Of a DNA stretch of 64,000 bases, positions 9,202-17,711 are shown piece by piece. The stretch comes from Planococcus sp. SK3692 (GTDB lineage: Bacteria > Bacillota > Bacilli > Bacillales_A > Planococcaceae), in the NCBI RefSeq assembly GCF_028890485.2, contig NZ_JARCHV010000002.1, positions 310,001 to 374,000 of the forward strand. The letters run 5' to 3'. Numbering within the stretch: the stretch's first letter is position 1; every line of letters begins with the position of its first letter. The position numbers and the translations under genes were made by a program. The notes beneath the pieces were generated by a model. That model was given only the letters and a program-made list of their open reading frames with translations. It ran no database searches and was not told the DNA's origin.

Positions 9202-9869
9202 TGCTGCGGGTTGTGATTGCAGAAGATGATTTCCGTGTCGCACAAGTGCACGAGAAGTTTTTAGCGAAGATCGAACAAGTGGAACTGGCAGCGAAAGCGA
9301 AAGACTGCGCAGAGACACTGGCGGCGGTCAAGCAAGAACGGCCGGATTTGGTGCTATTGGATAATTATATGCCGGACGGGCTCGGCATTGAGCTGATCGA
9401 CGAGTTAAGGAAAGAAAGCCCAGAGACCGATATCATCCTCGTCTCGGCAGCGAACGAACGGGAGTATATCGAAACGGCACTGCGCAAAGGCGTAAAAGGC
9501 ATCATTTTAAAACCTGCCGAACTTGGCCAGTTTACGGCCACCATCGAGAAATACCGAAAAGACAGGGAAAAGCTGTCGAGCCAAGAAACCATCGACCAGC
9601 AGTACTTGGACGAATTGTTTGGCGTCAAGGCCGTCAAAAAAGAAGCGCCAGCGGTCAAAGGGATTGACCCGCTGACGATGCAGAAAGTGCAAAAGCTGTT
9701 GGCGCAGTATGAAGATGGCGTAACAGCTGAGAAAATGGGCGAAGAAATGGGCGCTTCCCGCACGACGGCGAGGCGCTACCTGGAATACTTGGTGTCAACG
9801 GATGATTGCTACGCCGAGCTCGGCTACGGTATTGTTGGCAGGCCGGAACGGAAATACTTTGTTAAATGA
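9201..9869 (+). CDS. CitB/DcuR-family response regulator
   Basis: 222 residues: a receiver domain with acidic pocket Asp9/Asp10, phospho-acceptor Asp54 (LLDNYMPDG), Ser82 and Lys104 (ILKPAEL), and a C-terminal DNA-binding domain with a helix-turn-helix (AEKMGEEMGASRTTARRYLEYL, about 174-196). The start overlaps the kinase stop. It likely activates tctCBA: the tctC promoter carries GTTCAC-type inverted half-sites and has a poor -35 box, typical of an activator-dependent promoter. Confidence 0.92.
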   Translation: MLRVVIAEDDFRVAQVHEKFLAKIEQVELAAKAKDCAETLAAVKQERPDLVLLDNYMPDGLGIELIDELRKESPETDIILVSAANEREYIETALRKGVKGIILKPAELGQFTATIEKYRKDREKLSSQETIDQQYLDELFGVKAVKKEAPAVKGIDPLTMQKVQKLLAQYEDGVTAEKMGEEMGASRTTARRYLEYLVSTDDCYAELGYGIVGRPERKYFVK

Positions 9870-9950
9870 AGTAAAAGTGGAATGGGCGCAGCAGGCTTCA
9901 AAGAAAAGACAAGCTTCGGAAAACACAACTCCATACTATTTTTATAAACG

Positions 9951-9987
9951 AAAAAGCAACTTCCCTAAACCGGAGAGTTGCTTTTTT
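9951..9987. terminator. bidirectional intrinsic terminator
   Basis: AAGCAACT (9954-9961) pairs with AGTTGCTT (9976-9983), with A-rich 5' and T-rich 3' flanks. It separates the convergent response regulator and the small membrane protein gene. Confidence 0.85.
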
Positions 9988-10011
9988 GCTTTGATGTTTC
10001 ATTTTCGGCAA

Positions 10012-10224
10012 TCAGTCTGTATGGCATTCGAAGCGGGTCATTTGCCAAGCGCTTTTTTCTATTTCGGGAAATCCGCCCAAGTCATAGCAGCGATCAGCTG
10101 CTTCAGTCACTTCTACATAGCTGAAATAGCTTTGTGCCGCTATAGCGATTCCGATGCCAAGAAATAATGTGATGCCGAGAAAAAAGACTATCATGCCGGG
10201 AGTTATGGCTGAGATGCGTTTCAT
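10012..10224 (-). CDS. small single-pass membrane protein, unknown function
   Basis: 70 residues. One hydrophobic segment (about 10-32) is followed by a hydrophilic tail (33-70) with two cysteines (Cys44 and Cys67) that would lie outside the cell if the N-terminus is cytoplasmic. An AAAGGAG ribosome site 8 nt upstream of the ATG and a shared downstream terminator support it as a real gene. No family is recognised. It is divergent from tctC, and its promoter would face into the same regulatory gap. Confidence 0.7.
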   Translation of the reverse strand: MKRISAITPGMIVFFLGITLFLGIGIAIAAQSYFSYVEVTEAADRCYDLGGFPEIEKSAWQMTRFECHTD

Positions 10225-10317
10225 TTTCGGTCTCCTTTATATGCATTTATGCTATATCCAGCCTAGCATATTTACCTGTCGTTTCCTATAAATGAAATAT
10301 CAGTAAAAACTTAGTGG

Positions 10318-10347
10318 TTGTGAACTTTATGAACAAAATGTTCACAA
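10318..10347. promoter_or_regulatory. inverted GTTCAC repeats, candidate operator for the CitB-type regulator
   Basis: TTGTGAAC (10318-10325) and GTTCACAA (10340-10347) form a perfect 8-bp inverted repeat, and inside it TGAAC-AAAAT-GTTCA (10330-10344) forms a second one. The block lies just upstream of a TATACA -10-like hexamer (10355-10360) and replaces a normal -35 box. Assignment to the neighbouring response regulator is an inference from position. Confidence 0.5.
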
Positions 10348-10367
10348 AATCCTTTATACAGCTTATT

Positions 10368-10383
10368 TTGCAAACGGTTACAT
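10368..10383. promoter_or_regulatory. cre box (CcpA site) before tctC
   Basis: TTGCAAACGGTTACAT fits the cre consensus WTGNAANCGNWNNCAW at all 16 positions. It lies immediately downstream of the probable -10 region of tctC, a position typical of catabolite repression. Confidence 0.75.
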
Positions 10384-10446
10384 TCTGAAAATTCACAGTT
10401 ATACTTCAACTCATAAGAAAACTACTTGAACTGAGGGGGAAACAAA

Positions 10447-11454
10447 ATGAAGAAAACGATTTTTGCTGGTGTCTTGAGTGTAAGCGCTTTAGCGTTCGCT
10501 GGATGCGGATCTGAGGATGCGGCAAACACAGCAGGGGAAGACGGCAACTTCGAACCGTCGAAAACGATTGAAATGGTAGCGCCGGCCGGGTCAGGCGGCG
10601 GCTGGGATACGACAGCCCGTGAAGTGGCCCGTGTATTCGGCGAAACCGAAATCATCGATGAAAATATGACTGTCATCAACCGTGAAGGCGGAGGAGGGGC
10701 GATTGGTTGGGCTTACGTCCACGGAAAAGAAGGCGATGCCCACAGCATGTTCGTCGCTTCACCGCCGCTGATGTTCGTTCCGCTCAATGGCCAATCGGAA
10801 CATGGCCATGAAGACTTTACACCGCTTGCCAATATGATTGCAGATTATGGCGCATTTGCTGTCCGCGAAGATAGCGAGTTCGAAGATTTGAACGATCTAT
10901 TCGACCAGATGAAAGACGATCCGGAAAGCATCACAGTTATCGGCACCTCCGCTCCGGGCAGCATGGACCATATGCAATTTGTCCGTATCGCCAAAGCGGC
11001 TGGCGTGGACCCGACAAAGATCAAATACGTTTCTGACCAAGAAGGCGGCGCTTTGACAGCGGTTCTGAATGGCTCGGTAGATGTCTTCTCCACAGGTGTC
11101 GGCGAAACAATCGAGCAAGTGCGTGCCGGCAATATCAAAGTTCTCGGTGTAACGGCAGAAGAACGCATGGAAGGGGAAGTGCTTTCCGAATTCCCGACAG
11201 CGATCGAGCAGGGCATCGATGAAAGCTTCGTCAACTGGCGCGGATTCTTCGGGCCTCCAGGCATGGACCAGGCAGCAGTCGATTATTATGAAGCCAAATT
11301 CCAGGAATTGAGTGAATCCGAAGAGTTTGCGGAAGTCCGCGAGAAGTACGGCTGGAACGAAATGTACATGGGCAGTGAAGAATATAGTGAGTTCCTCGAA
11401 ACAGAAAAAGAGGAAATCGCAAGCTTGCTTGAGGAAATCGGATTAGGTCAATAA
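10447..11454 (+). CDS. tctC: tripartite tricarboxylate transporter, substrate-binding lipoprotein TctC
   Basis: 335 residues. The signal peptide ends with a lipobox (LAFAGC, Cys19), so the protein is membrane-anchored outside. The TctC/Bug-type fold is shown by VAPAGSGGGWDTTAREV (about 42-58), the NREGGGGAIGW segment and the C-terminal FVNWRGFFGP motif. The family captures citrate or other carboxylates for TctAB. The start follows GAGGGGG. A terminator-like hairpin lies between it and tctB, which would raise the ratio of binding protein to permease. Confidence 0.93.
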   Translation: MKKTIFAGVLSVSALAFAGCGSEDAANTAGEDGNFEPSKTIEMVAPAGSGGGWDTTAREVARVFGETEIIDENMTVINREGGGGAIGWAYVHGKEGDAHSMFVASPPLMFVPLNGQSEHGHEDFTPLANMIADYGAFAVREDSEFEDLNDLFDQMKDDPESITVIGTSAPGSMDHMQFVRIAKAAGVDPTKIKYVSDQEGGALTAVLNGSVDVFSTGVGETIEQVRAGNIKVLGVTAEERMEGEVLSEFPTAIEQGIDESFVNWRGFFGPPGMDQAAVDYYEAKFQELSESEEFAEVREKYGWNEMYMGSEEYSEFLETEKEEIASLLEEIGLGQ

Positions 11455-11512
11455 AAGCTTATTTATAATCACGGCTGCCCAGTCAGCTCAAAAGTAAAAT
11501 ACATCAATAGGT

Positions 11513-11546
11513 GAAACCGGATCTTTGGCATTCGGTTTCTCTCTTT
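11513..11546 (+). terminator. intra-operon attenuator hairpin between tctC and tctB
   Basis: GAAACCG (11513-11519) pairs with CGGTTTC (11533-11539), followed by TCTCTTTT. The T run is imperfect, so partial read-through into tctBA is expected. Confidence 0.55.
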
Positions 11547-11569
11547 TCAGTTAAAAGGAGGCGTTTCGT

Positions 11570-12028
11570 TTGCTAGCAAGCATAAATCGGAAATTAGGGC
11601 TGCTGCTTTTCATTGTTGCGGCCGTCTATCTATATTTAAGTTTTCAATTGCCCAATTATGAATATGCCCCGATCGATGCGGATGTCATTCCGAAGGGCTT
11701 GGGCATCTTGTTATTGGTGTTGTCCGTCTTCCTGTTCTTTTCCCGTGTAGTGGAAACGGATGCGGAAAAGGCGAAACGCAATATCCCGAAAAAAGAACTC
11801 GGGGTCATTGCCGCAGTGTTCGCTATGATTTTTGTCTACATTCTATTGTTTGAAGCGATCGGTTTTATCATCACGACGACATTGTTCATTTTCTTCTGTT
11901 CGTGGTTTTTAGGTTATAGAGCATGGAAGACAAATATATTGGTCTCTCTTCTATTCCCGATTGTTATGTATGCTATTTTCGTTTTCGCGCTGGGGATTGT
12001 ATTGCCGCGCGGCATCTTGCCATTTTAA
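11570..12028 (+). CDS. tctB: tripartite tricarboxylate transporter, small membrane subunit TctB
   Basis: 152 residues with four hydrophobic segments, the usual TctB topology and length. The start is a TTG at 11570 with AGGAGG 8 nt upstream. TctB is the poorly conserved small subunit that pairs with TctA. The gene lies 15 nt upstream of tctA. Confidence 0.88.
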   Translation: MLASINRKLGLLLFIVAAVYLYLSFQLPNYEYAPIDADVIPKGLGILLLVLSVFLFFSRVVETDAEKAKRNIPKKELGVIAAVFAMIFVYILLFEAIGFIITTTLFIFFCSWFLGYRAWKTNILVSLLFPIVMYAIFVFALGIVLPRGILPF

Positions 12029-12043
12029 GGAGGGAGTTTCCAT

Positions 12044-13546
12044 ATGGATGCATTTCAAGGTCTATTGACCGGTTTTCAAGTTGCCTTAAGTCTAGAAGGG
12101 ATCATGTTCGTGCTGATCGGCGTTGTCGTCGGCACCTTGATCGGGATGATGCCAGGCCTCGGCCCGATCAGTGCCATTGCGATCATGATTCCGATTACAT
12201 ACGGGATGGACCCGGCACCGGCACTCGTCATGATGGCGGGCGTCTATTACGGAGCTGTATTCGGCGGATCGACTTCTTCGATCCTGTTGAATGCACCGGG
12301 AATTTCCGGAACGGTCGCTACAGCTTTCGACGGTTATCCAATGGCCCAGCAAGGAAAGGCCGGAAAGGCGTTGGCCATTGCGGCGATTTCTTCATTCGTC
12401 GGAGGCACCGTCTCGGTTGTCATGCTGATGTTGCTCGCTCCAGCACTCTCAAGTGTAGCGATTTCGTTCGGGCCGCCAGCGTATTTTGCCTTGATGTTTA
12501 TGGGCCTTACCGCAATTTCCAGTCTATCTGAAGGCTCTACGATTAAAGCGATGATCGCAGCCGTTGCAGGCTTCATGGTCGTCACGATCGGTATCGACCC
12601 GCAGACAGGGACGCAGCGTTTTACATTCGGGAACGTCAACTTGTTCGACGGATTCGACTTTTTGATCATCGCGCTTGGCCTCTTTGCGGTCGCTGAAGTT
12701 TGCATGCTGATCTTGAACCGCAAAAACCGCAGCCTGAGCGACGACCAGAAATTGGGCAGCTTGAAGTTGTCCAAGGCAGACCTGAAAGAAATGAGCGGAC
12801 CAGTCAGCCGCCAATCGTTTGTCGGCTTTTTGCTCGGCGTCTTGCCAGGTGCAGGAGCGACAATCGCTTCTTTCATCAGTTATATTTTCGAAAAACGGAT
12901 CGCTAAAAATCCTGAAGAGTTCGGGAAAGGATCCATCAAAGGGCTCGCAGCACCAGAAAGTTCCAATAACGCCGCGACAAGCGGTGCGTTCGTTCCGCTT
13001 TTGAGCTTGGGGATTCCAGGTTCAGGAACGACAGCTGTCATGTTGGGGGCGTTCCTTGTGCTTGGCGTACAGCCTGGACCGCTCTTGATGACGGACCGCC
13101 CGGAAATTTTCTGGGGCATTATCGCTTCGATGTATCTCGGGAACGTCTTCCTGTTGATCTTGAACTTACCGCTGATTCCATACTTGGCGAAAATCTTGAG
13201 CATTCCACGTCCTTTGCTTATTTCACTCGTCATCATGTTCAGTTTGATCGGCGTTTATTCGATCAGCTTCAACGTCTTTGACCTATACATGCTGTTGGTA
13301 TTCGGCGCATTAGGGTTTGCGATGCGGATCTTTTCATTCCCCGCACCGCCATTCATCTTGGCATTTATCCTTGGAGGCATGATGGAGCAGGCGTTCCGCC
13401 AATCCATGACGATCTCCAATGGCAGCTTGAGCATTTTTGTCGATAGCCCACTTCCGCTATCTCTGCTCTTGGTTGCATTGATTTCACTATTGGTTCCGGC
13501 ATTCCTCAAATGGAGAAGCAATAGGCTGGCATATAAACAACGTTAA
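12044..13546 (+). CDS. tctA: tripartite tricarboxylate transporter, large permease TctA
   Basis: 500 residues, highly hydrophobic, 10-12 membrane segments. The family signatures are clear: GMMPGLGPISAIA (about 42-54), YYGAVFGGSTSSILLNAPG (about 68-86) and the second-half inverted copy GVLPGAGATIASF. It is the cation-coupled transport subunit. The start follows AGGAGGG. Confidence 0.95.
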   Translation: MDAFQGLLTGFQVALSLEGIMFVLIGVVVGTLIGMMPGLGPISAIAIMIPITYGMDPAPALVMMAGVYYGAVFGGSTSSILLNAPGISGTVATAFDGYPMAQQGKAGKALAIAAISSFVGGTVSVVMLMLLAPALSSVAISFGPPAYFALMFMGLTAISSLSEGSTIKAMIAAVAGFMVVTIGIDPQTGTQRFTFGNVNLFDGFDFLIIALGLFAVAEVCMLILNRKNRSLSDDQKLGSLKLSKADLKEMSGPVSRQSFVGFLLGVLPGAGATIASFISYIFEKRIAKNPEEFGKGSIKGLAAPESSNNAATSGAFVPLLSLGIPGSGTTAVMLGAFLVLGVQPGPLLMTDRPEIFWGIIASMYLGNVFLLILNLPLIPYLAKILSIPRPLLISLVIMFSLIGVYSISFNVFDLYMLLVFGALGFAMRIFSFPAPPFILAFILGGMMEQAFRQSMTISNGSLSIFVDSPLPLSLLLVALISLLVPAFLKWRSNRLAYKQR

Positions 13547-13557
13547 GGGGTGGGAAA

Positions 13558-14937
13558 GTGAGAAACTCTAAGCTAATGCCGCGTGTTCTTGCTTTTCTGC
13601 TGGCCGCTGGATTTGCTCTTTTATGGATGTTCGGCCTGCTGGATGCTTACACCGATGATCAAAAACTGACGCTACTATTGCTTGGCATCGCCATCGGGTT
13701 GTGGACGGTAAGCGCTATGCCGCTCGCCGCTTCGAGTCTGCTGGTGCTTGGCCTGCTGCTGCTTTTCCGCCTGACGGAAGAGCCGGAGCAGGCTTTTGCC
13801 GGTTTTTTGTCGGATGCGCTTTATTTTATCCTGGCACTGACTTTAATTTCCAAAGTACTGGTGAAAGCGAAAGCCGATCAAGTATTTGTCGGCGTGTTAT
13901 TGAAAATGAGCAAAGGCAAAGTCCAGCGGCTGTTGGTCGGCTTGCCGCTATTGATCGTCTTTTTGCCGATCCTGCTGCCTTCTGCTGTCGCCAGGTTCCG
14001 CATTCTTGAGCCGATCATCGAGCAAGTGAACGACCGCTTTGCACTCGGAAAGAGAAGCGTGTTCCGCCAATTCAGCTTTTATGTCATCGGCATGATGAAC
14101 CAGAACTCGACGATGATCGTTTTCACAGGCGGCGGGTTTCCGATTTTAGCGGCTCAATTGCTGAGCGATTTTGGGGGTATCCAAATTTCCTGGCTCGGCT
14201 GGTTTGTGCGCATCGCACCTGCGCTTTGGCTGTCGCTGCTATTGATCAGTTTCGGTGTCTGGTTCTTTTTCAAACGCCGCAGCGGTGCCGGGCTTCAGAT
14301 GGAGCAGATGGAATTCTCTCCAGCGGCCCGCTTGCCGGAACGTTTCTGGTGGGTGATCATCCCATTTTTCGCTATGATCATCAGCTGGATCGTCATCGAT
14401 CAGGAACAGATTCCACTCATAGTGGCGCCTTTCCTATTGCTCGCATATTATGCATTGCCGATGAATGGGCTTGTCGATGACCGGCTCGTCCGGGATTACG
14501 ACTGGGAAACTTTCCTATTGCTCGGCGCCTCATTTTCACTTGGCTATTTAATAGAAGAAAACGGAACGGCTGGTGTCTTGGCGAGCCAATTGATTCAACT
14601 GCTGCCAGCAGGAATGGGTCAGGGGGTAAATATTATTTTTATCGCTTGTCTCATTTTCCTATTGCGCTTTTTGTTTGTCGTGCCTTCCACATCGATGATT
14701 GTCATTTTTCCGATCATCGTCAGTTTTGCAGAAATGTTGGGCTTACCGATTTTGCCAATGGCGTTTTTATTGATCATGATCATCGGCGGCGTCACCATCT
14801 TGCCGATCCATTCACCGACCACTTTTCTGGCATTTCAAAAAGGGGCGTTTTCCCAGCGTGAACAATTGCTCATTGGCAGCTTTTCAAGTGTTGTCATCAC
14901 GGCAATTGCCATCCTTTTCGCGGTTTTCATCTGGTGA
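13558..14937 (+). CDS. SLC13/DASS-like anion carrier
   Basis: 459 residues with about 11-13 membrane segments in two halves. Motifs of the ion-transporter superfamily include the MNQNSTMIVFTGGGFP segment (about 179-194) and the late PSTSMIVIFPIIVSF region (about 377-391), positions where SLC13 carriers bind Na+ and carboxylate. The start is a GTG preceded by GGGGTGGG, 11 nt after tctA, so it is part of the tct transcript. A second carboxylate carrier in one operon suggests either a paired export step or redundancy. The exact substrate is not readable. Confidence 0.75.
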   Translation: MRNSKLMPRVLAFLLAAGFALLWMFGLLDAYTDDQKLTLLLLGIAIGLWTVSAMPLAASSLLVLGLLLLFRLTEEPEQAFAGFLSDALYFILALTLISKVLVKAKADQVFVGVLLKMSKGKVQRLLVGLPLLIVFLPILLPSAVARFRILEPIIEQVNDRFALGKRSVFRQFSFYVIGMMNQNSTMIVFTGGGFPILAAQLLSDFGGIQISWLGWFVRIAPALWLSLLLISFGVWFFFKRRSGAGLQMEQMEFSPAARLPERFWWVIIPFFAMIISWIVIDQEQIPLIVAPFLLLAYYALPMNGLVDDRLVRDYDWETFLLLGASFSLGYLIEENGTAGVLASQLIQLLPAGMGQGVNIIFIACLIFLLRFLFVVPSTSMIVIFPIIVSFAEMLGLPILPMAFLLIMIIGGVTILPIHSPTTFLAFQKGAFSQREQLLIGSFSSVVITAIAILFAVFIW

Positions 14938-14958
14938 TGGAATCCATTCACAATTGCC

Positions 14959-14991
14959 AAAGCCACCCTTCAAAAGAAGGGTGGCTTTTTG
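14959..14991 (+). terminator. intrinsic terminator of the tct operon
   Basis: AAAGCCACCCTT (14959-14970) pairs with AAGGGTGGCTTT (14977-14988), then T. Confidence 0.92.
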
Positions 14992-15015
14992 TCTGAAAAG
15001 AGCCCATATGTTTAG

Positions 15016-15042
15016 TTGAAAAAATAGGGGGTAGGGTAATTT
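15016..15042 (+). promoter_or_regulatory. probable promoter with degenerate CstR-like site before the DUF302 gene
   Basis: TTGAAA (15016-15021) and TAATTT (15037-15042) flank ATAGGG-GGTA-GGGTAA (15024-15039). The right half-site is close to the canonical GGGTAT, while the left half differs from ATACCC. It is weaker evidence than the two sites downstream. Confidence 0.35.
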
Positions 15043-15075
15043 TAGAAGCGATTTAACTAAGAGGAGGCAGAAAAA

Positions 15076-15462
15076 ATGTTTGATTATACCGTTACGACTA
15101 GCAAATCTGTAGATGAAGCAGTGGCATCACTTGAGGAAAACTTGAAAGAAGAGCAGTTTGGCGTCTTATGGAACTTTGATTTGACGGCAAAACTTCAGGA
15201 AAAGGGACAGGATTTCGATACCCCGTACAAGATCTTGGAAGTGTGCAACCCGAAAGAAGCGAATACGGTACTCTCTGAAAACTTGATGGTCGGCTATTTC
15301 CTGCCATGCAAAATTGTTGTTTACAAAGATGGTGAAGAAACGAAGATTGGCATGCCGAAGCCGACATCACTGATCGGCATGGCTGAAGATGGCGGCAAAT
15401 TGACTGAAGTGGCGGCAGATATCGAAAATCGCCTGATCAGCTGCATCGACCGGACCGCCTAA
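15076..15462 (+). CDS. DUF302 family protein
   Basis: 128 residues. It has the DUF302 pattern: FDYTVTTSKSVDEAVASLEENL at the start, GVLWNFDLTAKLQEKG, a middle cysteine in ILEVCNPKEA (Cys57) and a second in LPCKIVVY (Cys79). The family function is not established; members often sit beside sulfur-handling or redox genes. The start follows GAGGAGG. It is 33 nt ahead of the first rhodanese-MBL gene and is taken as the first gene of the sulfur island. Confidence 0.85.
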   Translation: MFDYTVTTSKSVDEAVASLEENLKEEQFGVLWNFDLTAKLQEKGQDFDTPYKILEVCNPKEANTVLSENLMVGYFLPCKIVVYKDGEETKIGMPKPTSLIGMAEDGGKLTEVAADIENRLISCIDRTA

Positions 15463-15495
15463 GTTTCGAGAATTTACGAATGGAGGAATTTTTTT

Positions 15496-16614
15496 ATGAC
15501 AGTCAAATTTACATCCGCTGAAGAAATTGCAGAAAAAGTAATGAACAATGAACCTGTTGCCATTCTCGATGTCCGCAGCAAAGAAGATGTTGAGAATTGG
15601 CATGTAGAAGGCAGCCAAGTGGAATTGCATAATATTCCGTTCAATAAGATAGAAGAAAGCAGCGAAGAAATCGATAAGCTGCCGAAGGAAAAACCGCTCT
15701 ATACGATGTGCGCGAAAGGCAATACCTCAAAGAAAGCGGCACAGTACCTGCAGGATCAAGGATTTGAAAACATTATTTCCATTGAAGGCGGGATGGCTTC
15801 CTGGAGCGAACAATTGGAGCCGGTGAAAATTGGCGACTTGAAGACTGGCGGTGCGATTTATCAATTTGTCCGGGTCGGCAAGGGCTGCCTGTCTTATTTG
15901 ATCGAATCGAATGGCGAAGCCGCGGTAGTCGATGCGGCGCGAATGACCGAACCGTATGAAACCTTCGCAAAAGAGCATTCGTCAAAAATCACCCATGTAT
16001 TGGATACCCATCTCCATGCCGACCATATTTCAGGTGGCCGAAAACTGGCCGAACAATTCGGCGCACAATACCATTTGCCACCGGAAGACGCAGATGAAGT
16101 GGTATTCAGCTATGAACCGGTCGAAGACGGAACAATCGTCGAAGTGGGGAAAGCCAAGATCAAGGCGTTCTATTCCCCGGGACATACGATTGGCAGCACC
16201 TCATTTATCGTTGACGATGAATATTTGCTGACAGGCGATATCCTGTTCATCGAATCGATCGGCCGTCCGGATCTCGCTGGGAAAGCGACAGATTGGGCAG
16301 AAGACCTGCATGAAACGCTTTATGAACGTTACGACGATCTGTCGAAAGAGCTGATTGTTTTGCCTGCCCATTATGCAGACCTCAAAGAAATGAACGAAGA
16401 CGGCAGCGTCCATAAAAAACTTAATGAGCTGTACAAACAAAACGCAGGGCTCAATATTGATGATGAAGAGCGTTTCATTAAACGTGTGACGGAAAACTTG
16501 GAAGAGCAACCGAATGCCTATGAAGATATCCGTCAAATAAATATGGGGAAAATCACTCCATCGGAAGACGAACAAAAGGAAATGGAAACCGGCCCGAACA
16601 ACTGCGCAGTCTAA
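15496..16614 (+). CDS. rhodanese-MBL fold protein, persulfide dioxygenase/CstB-YrkH type (copy 1)
   Basis: 372 residues: an N-terminal rhodanese domain (about 1-108; candidate active Cys72 in MCAKGNTS) fused to a metallo-beta-lactamase domain (about 118-330). Metal ligands are visible as HLHADH (His172, His174, Asp176, His177), His230 (SPGHT), Asp248 (TGD) and His292 (PAHY), the set used by Fe(II) persulfide dioxygenases. The C-terminus GPNNCAV carries a conserved cysteine (Cys370). It probably oxidises or transfers sulfane sulfur from low-molecular-weight persulfides. It is homologous to B. subtilis YrkH and related to S. aureus CstB, though the domain order differs from CstB. Confidence 0.88.
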   Translation: MTVKFTSAEEIAEKVMNNEPVAILDVRSKEDVENWHVEGSQVELHNIPFNKIEESSEEIDKLPKEKPLYTMCAKGNTSKKAAQYLQDQGFENIISIEGGMASWSEQLEPVKIGDLKTGGAIYQFVRVGKGCLSYLIESNGEAAVVDAARMTEPYETFAKEHSSKITHVLDTHLHADHISGGRKLAEQFGAQYHLPPEDADEVVFSYEPVEDGTIVEVGKAKIKAFYSPGHTIGSTSFIVDDEYLLTGDILFIESIGRPDLAGKATDWAEDLHETLYERYDDLSKELIVLPAHYADLKEMNEDGSVHKKLNELYKQNAGLNIDDEERFIKRVTENLEEQPNAYEDIRQINMGKITPSEDEQKEMETGPNNCAV

Positions 16615-16711
16615 GCAGTGTCGGCTATCTAAGGGTCCCCGCTATATTGGCGGAGACTTTACATGTTAAAATAACATCAGGCAAAGCGAAAAAAGCTTAT
16701 AAGTTTTTCTT

Positions 16712-16740
16712 TTGACTTTATACCCTAAGGGGTATATTAT
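16712..16740 (+). promoter_or_regulatory. promoter with CstR operator in the spacer (cstR gene)
   Basis: TTGACT (16712-16717), 17-nt spacer, TATTAT (16735-16740). The spacer holds the inverted repeat ATACCC-TAAG-GGGTAT (16720-16735), the G-tract operator type of the CsoR/CstR family, so repressor binding would block RNA polymerase. It implies autoregulation. Confidence 0.8.
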
Positions 16741-16782
16741 TGAGCATAACAACTTCAATATATTGAACAGGAGGCTTGTCTG

Positions 16783-17043
16783 ATGGAATACGATAAAAAG
16801 ATTGAAAACCGCCTTAAGCGGATCGAAGGCCAATTGCGCGGAGTTATAAAAATGGTCGAAGCAGACGGTGAATGCCGCGATGTAGTGACCCAGCTGTCGG
16901 CAGTGAGAAGCGCAGTGGACCGGACGATCGGTGTCATTGTCAGTGAAAACCTGCAGTCTTGTGTACGCGATAGCTTGGAAAAAGGCGAAAGCACGGAAGA
17001 TGTCGTAAAAGAAGCGGTCGAGCTTCTCGTAAAAAGCCGTTAA
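16783..17043 (+). CDS. cstR: CsoR-family persulfide-sensing repressor, CstR type
   Basis: 86 residues, the all-helical CsoR fold (RLKRIEGQLRGVIKMVE motif near 10-26). The two sensing cysteines are Cys31 and Cys60, the same positions as in S. aureus CstR, and the copper-ligand histidine of CsoR is replaced by Asn56. That pattern marks a persulfide sensor that forms Cys-Cys polysulfide links, not a Cu(I) sensor. Three ATACCC-N4-GGGTAT-like operators surround it. It is equivalent in context to B. subtilis YrkD. The start follows AGGAGG. Confidence 0.9.
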   Translation: MEYDKKIENRLKRIEGQLRGVIKMVEADGECRDVVTQLSAVRSAVDRTIGVIVSENLQSCVRDSLEKGESTEDVVKEAVELLVKSR

Positions 17044-17073
17044 AACGGGAAAACATAAAAAAGAAGTTTCCTG

Positions 17074-17116
17074 TTGACATAGCAGAATAAATGCTTTAAC
17101 ATACCCTATAGGGTAT
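17074..17116 (+). promoter_or_regulatory. promoter with CstR operator at the start site (dsrE operon)
   Basis: TTGACA (17074-17079), 17-nt spacer, TAACAT (17097-17102). The perfect inverted repeat ATACCC-TATA-GGGTAT (17101-17116) overlaps the -10 and start site. It drives the DsrE/rhodanese/TusA genes. Confidence 0.8.
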
Positions 17117-17166
17117 TAGAAAAAGTGCGGCGCCACTATAAAACGTTCTTTTTTTTGGAGAAAAAT

Positions 17167-17182
17167 ATACCCATAGGGGTAA
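17167..17182 (+). promoter_or_regulatory. second CstR-like operator in the dsrE leader
   Basis: ATACCC-ATAG-GGGTAA, one mismatch from a perfect repeat, centred 66 bp downstream of the first operator and about 20 nt before the DsrE start codon. It may allow cooperative repression or act as a roadblock. Confidence 0.65.
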
Positions 17183-17202
17183 TTATTGGAGGAATTTACA
17201 GA

Positions 17203-17682
17203 ATGGCAGAACAGAAGAAGACAACAATCGTACTTTTCAGCGGAGACTATGACAAAGCAATGGCCGCTTATATTATCGCAAACGGAGCAGCGGCTTACGA
17301 TCACGAAGTTACCATTTTCCATACGTTCTGGGGGTTGAACGCACTTCGTAAAGAAAACCCGCCAGCAATCAAAAAAGGGCGCCTCGAAACGATGTTCTCG
17401 AAAATGATGCCGCGTGGAGCCGACAAACTTGGGCTTTCCAATATGCAGTTCGGGGGCATGGGCCCGAAACTAATCAAGCAAGTCATGAAAAAACATAACG
17501 CAATGCCGTTGCCGGATCTGATCGAGATGGCGCAAGAACAAGACATTAAATTGGTTGCCTGCACGATGACAATGGATCTTTTAGGCTTACAGAAGGAAGA
17601 GTTGCTTGATGATATCGTCTATGCAGGAGTTGCTGCTTACCTTGGCGACGCAGAAGACGGCAACGTTAACTTGTTTATCTAA
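17203..17682 (+). CDS. yrkE: DsrE/DsrF-like sulfur-relay protein, YrkE type
   Basis: 159 residues with a DsrE-like fold. The N-terminal IVLFSGDYDKAMAAYIIANGAA and the HTFWGLNALRK segment match YrkE-type proteins; the candidate sulfur-carrying residue is Cys120 (LVACTMTMDLLGL). The start at 17203 follows GGAGGA; an earlier in-frame ATG at 17125 lies in the operator-containing leader and is rejected. It probably accepts sulfane sulfur from TusA or rhodanese partners encoded downstream. Confidence 0.88.
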   Translation: MAEQKKTTIVLFSGDYDKAMAAYIIANGAAAYDHEVTIFHTFWGLNALRKENPPAIKKGRLETMFSKMMPRGADKLGLSNMQFGGMGPKLIKQVMKKHNAMPLPDLIEMAQEQDIKLVACTMTMDLLGLQKEELLDDIVYAGVAAYLGDAEDGNVNLFI

Positions 17683-17711
17683 CTCCCAAACGTGGAAAGG
17701 ATGAAGTATAG

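Noticed and set aside
16640..16668. Hairpin after the first rhodanese-MBL gene as a full terminator
   Set aside because: The stem GTCCCCGC/GGCGGAGAC is present but the T run is poor (TTTACA), so it is not called.
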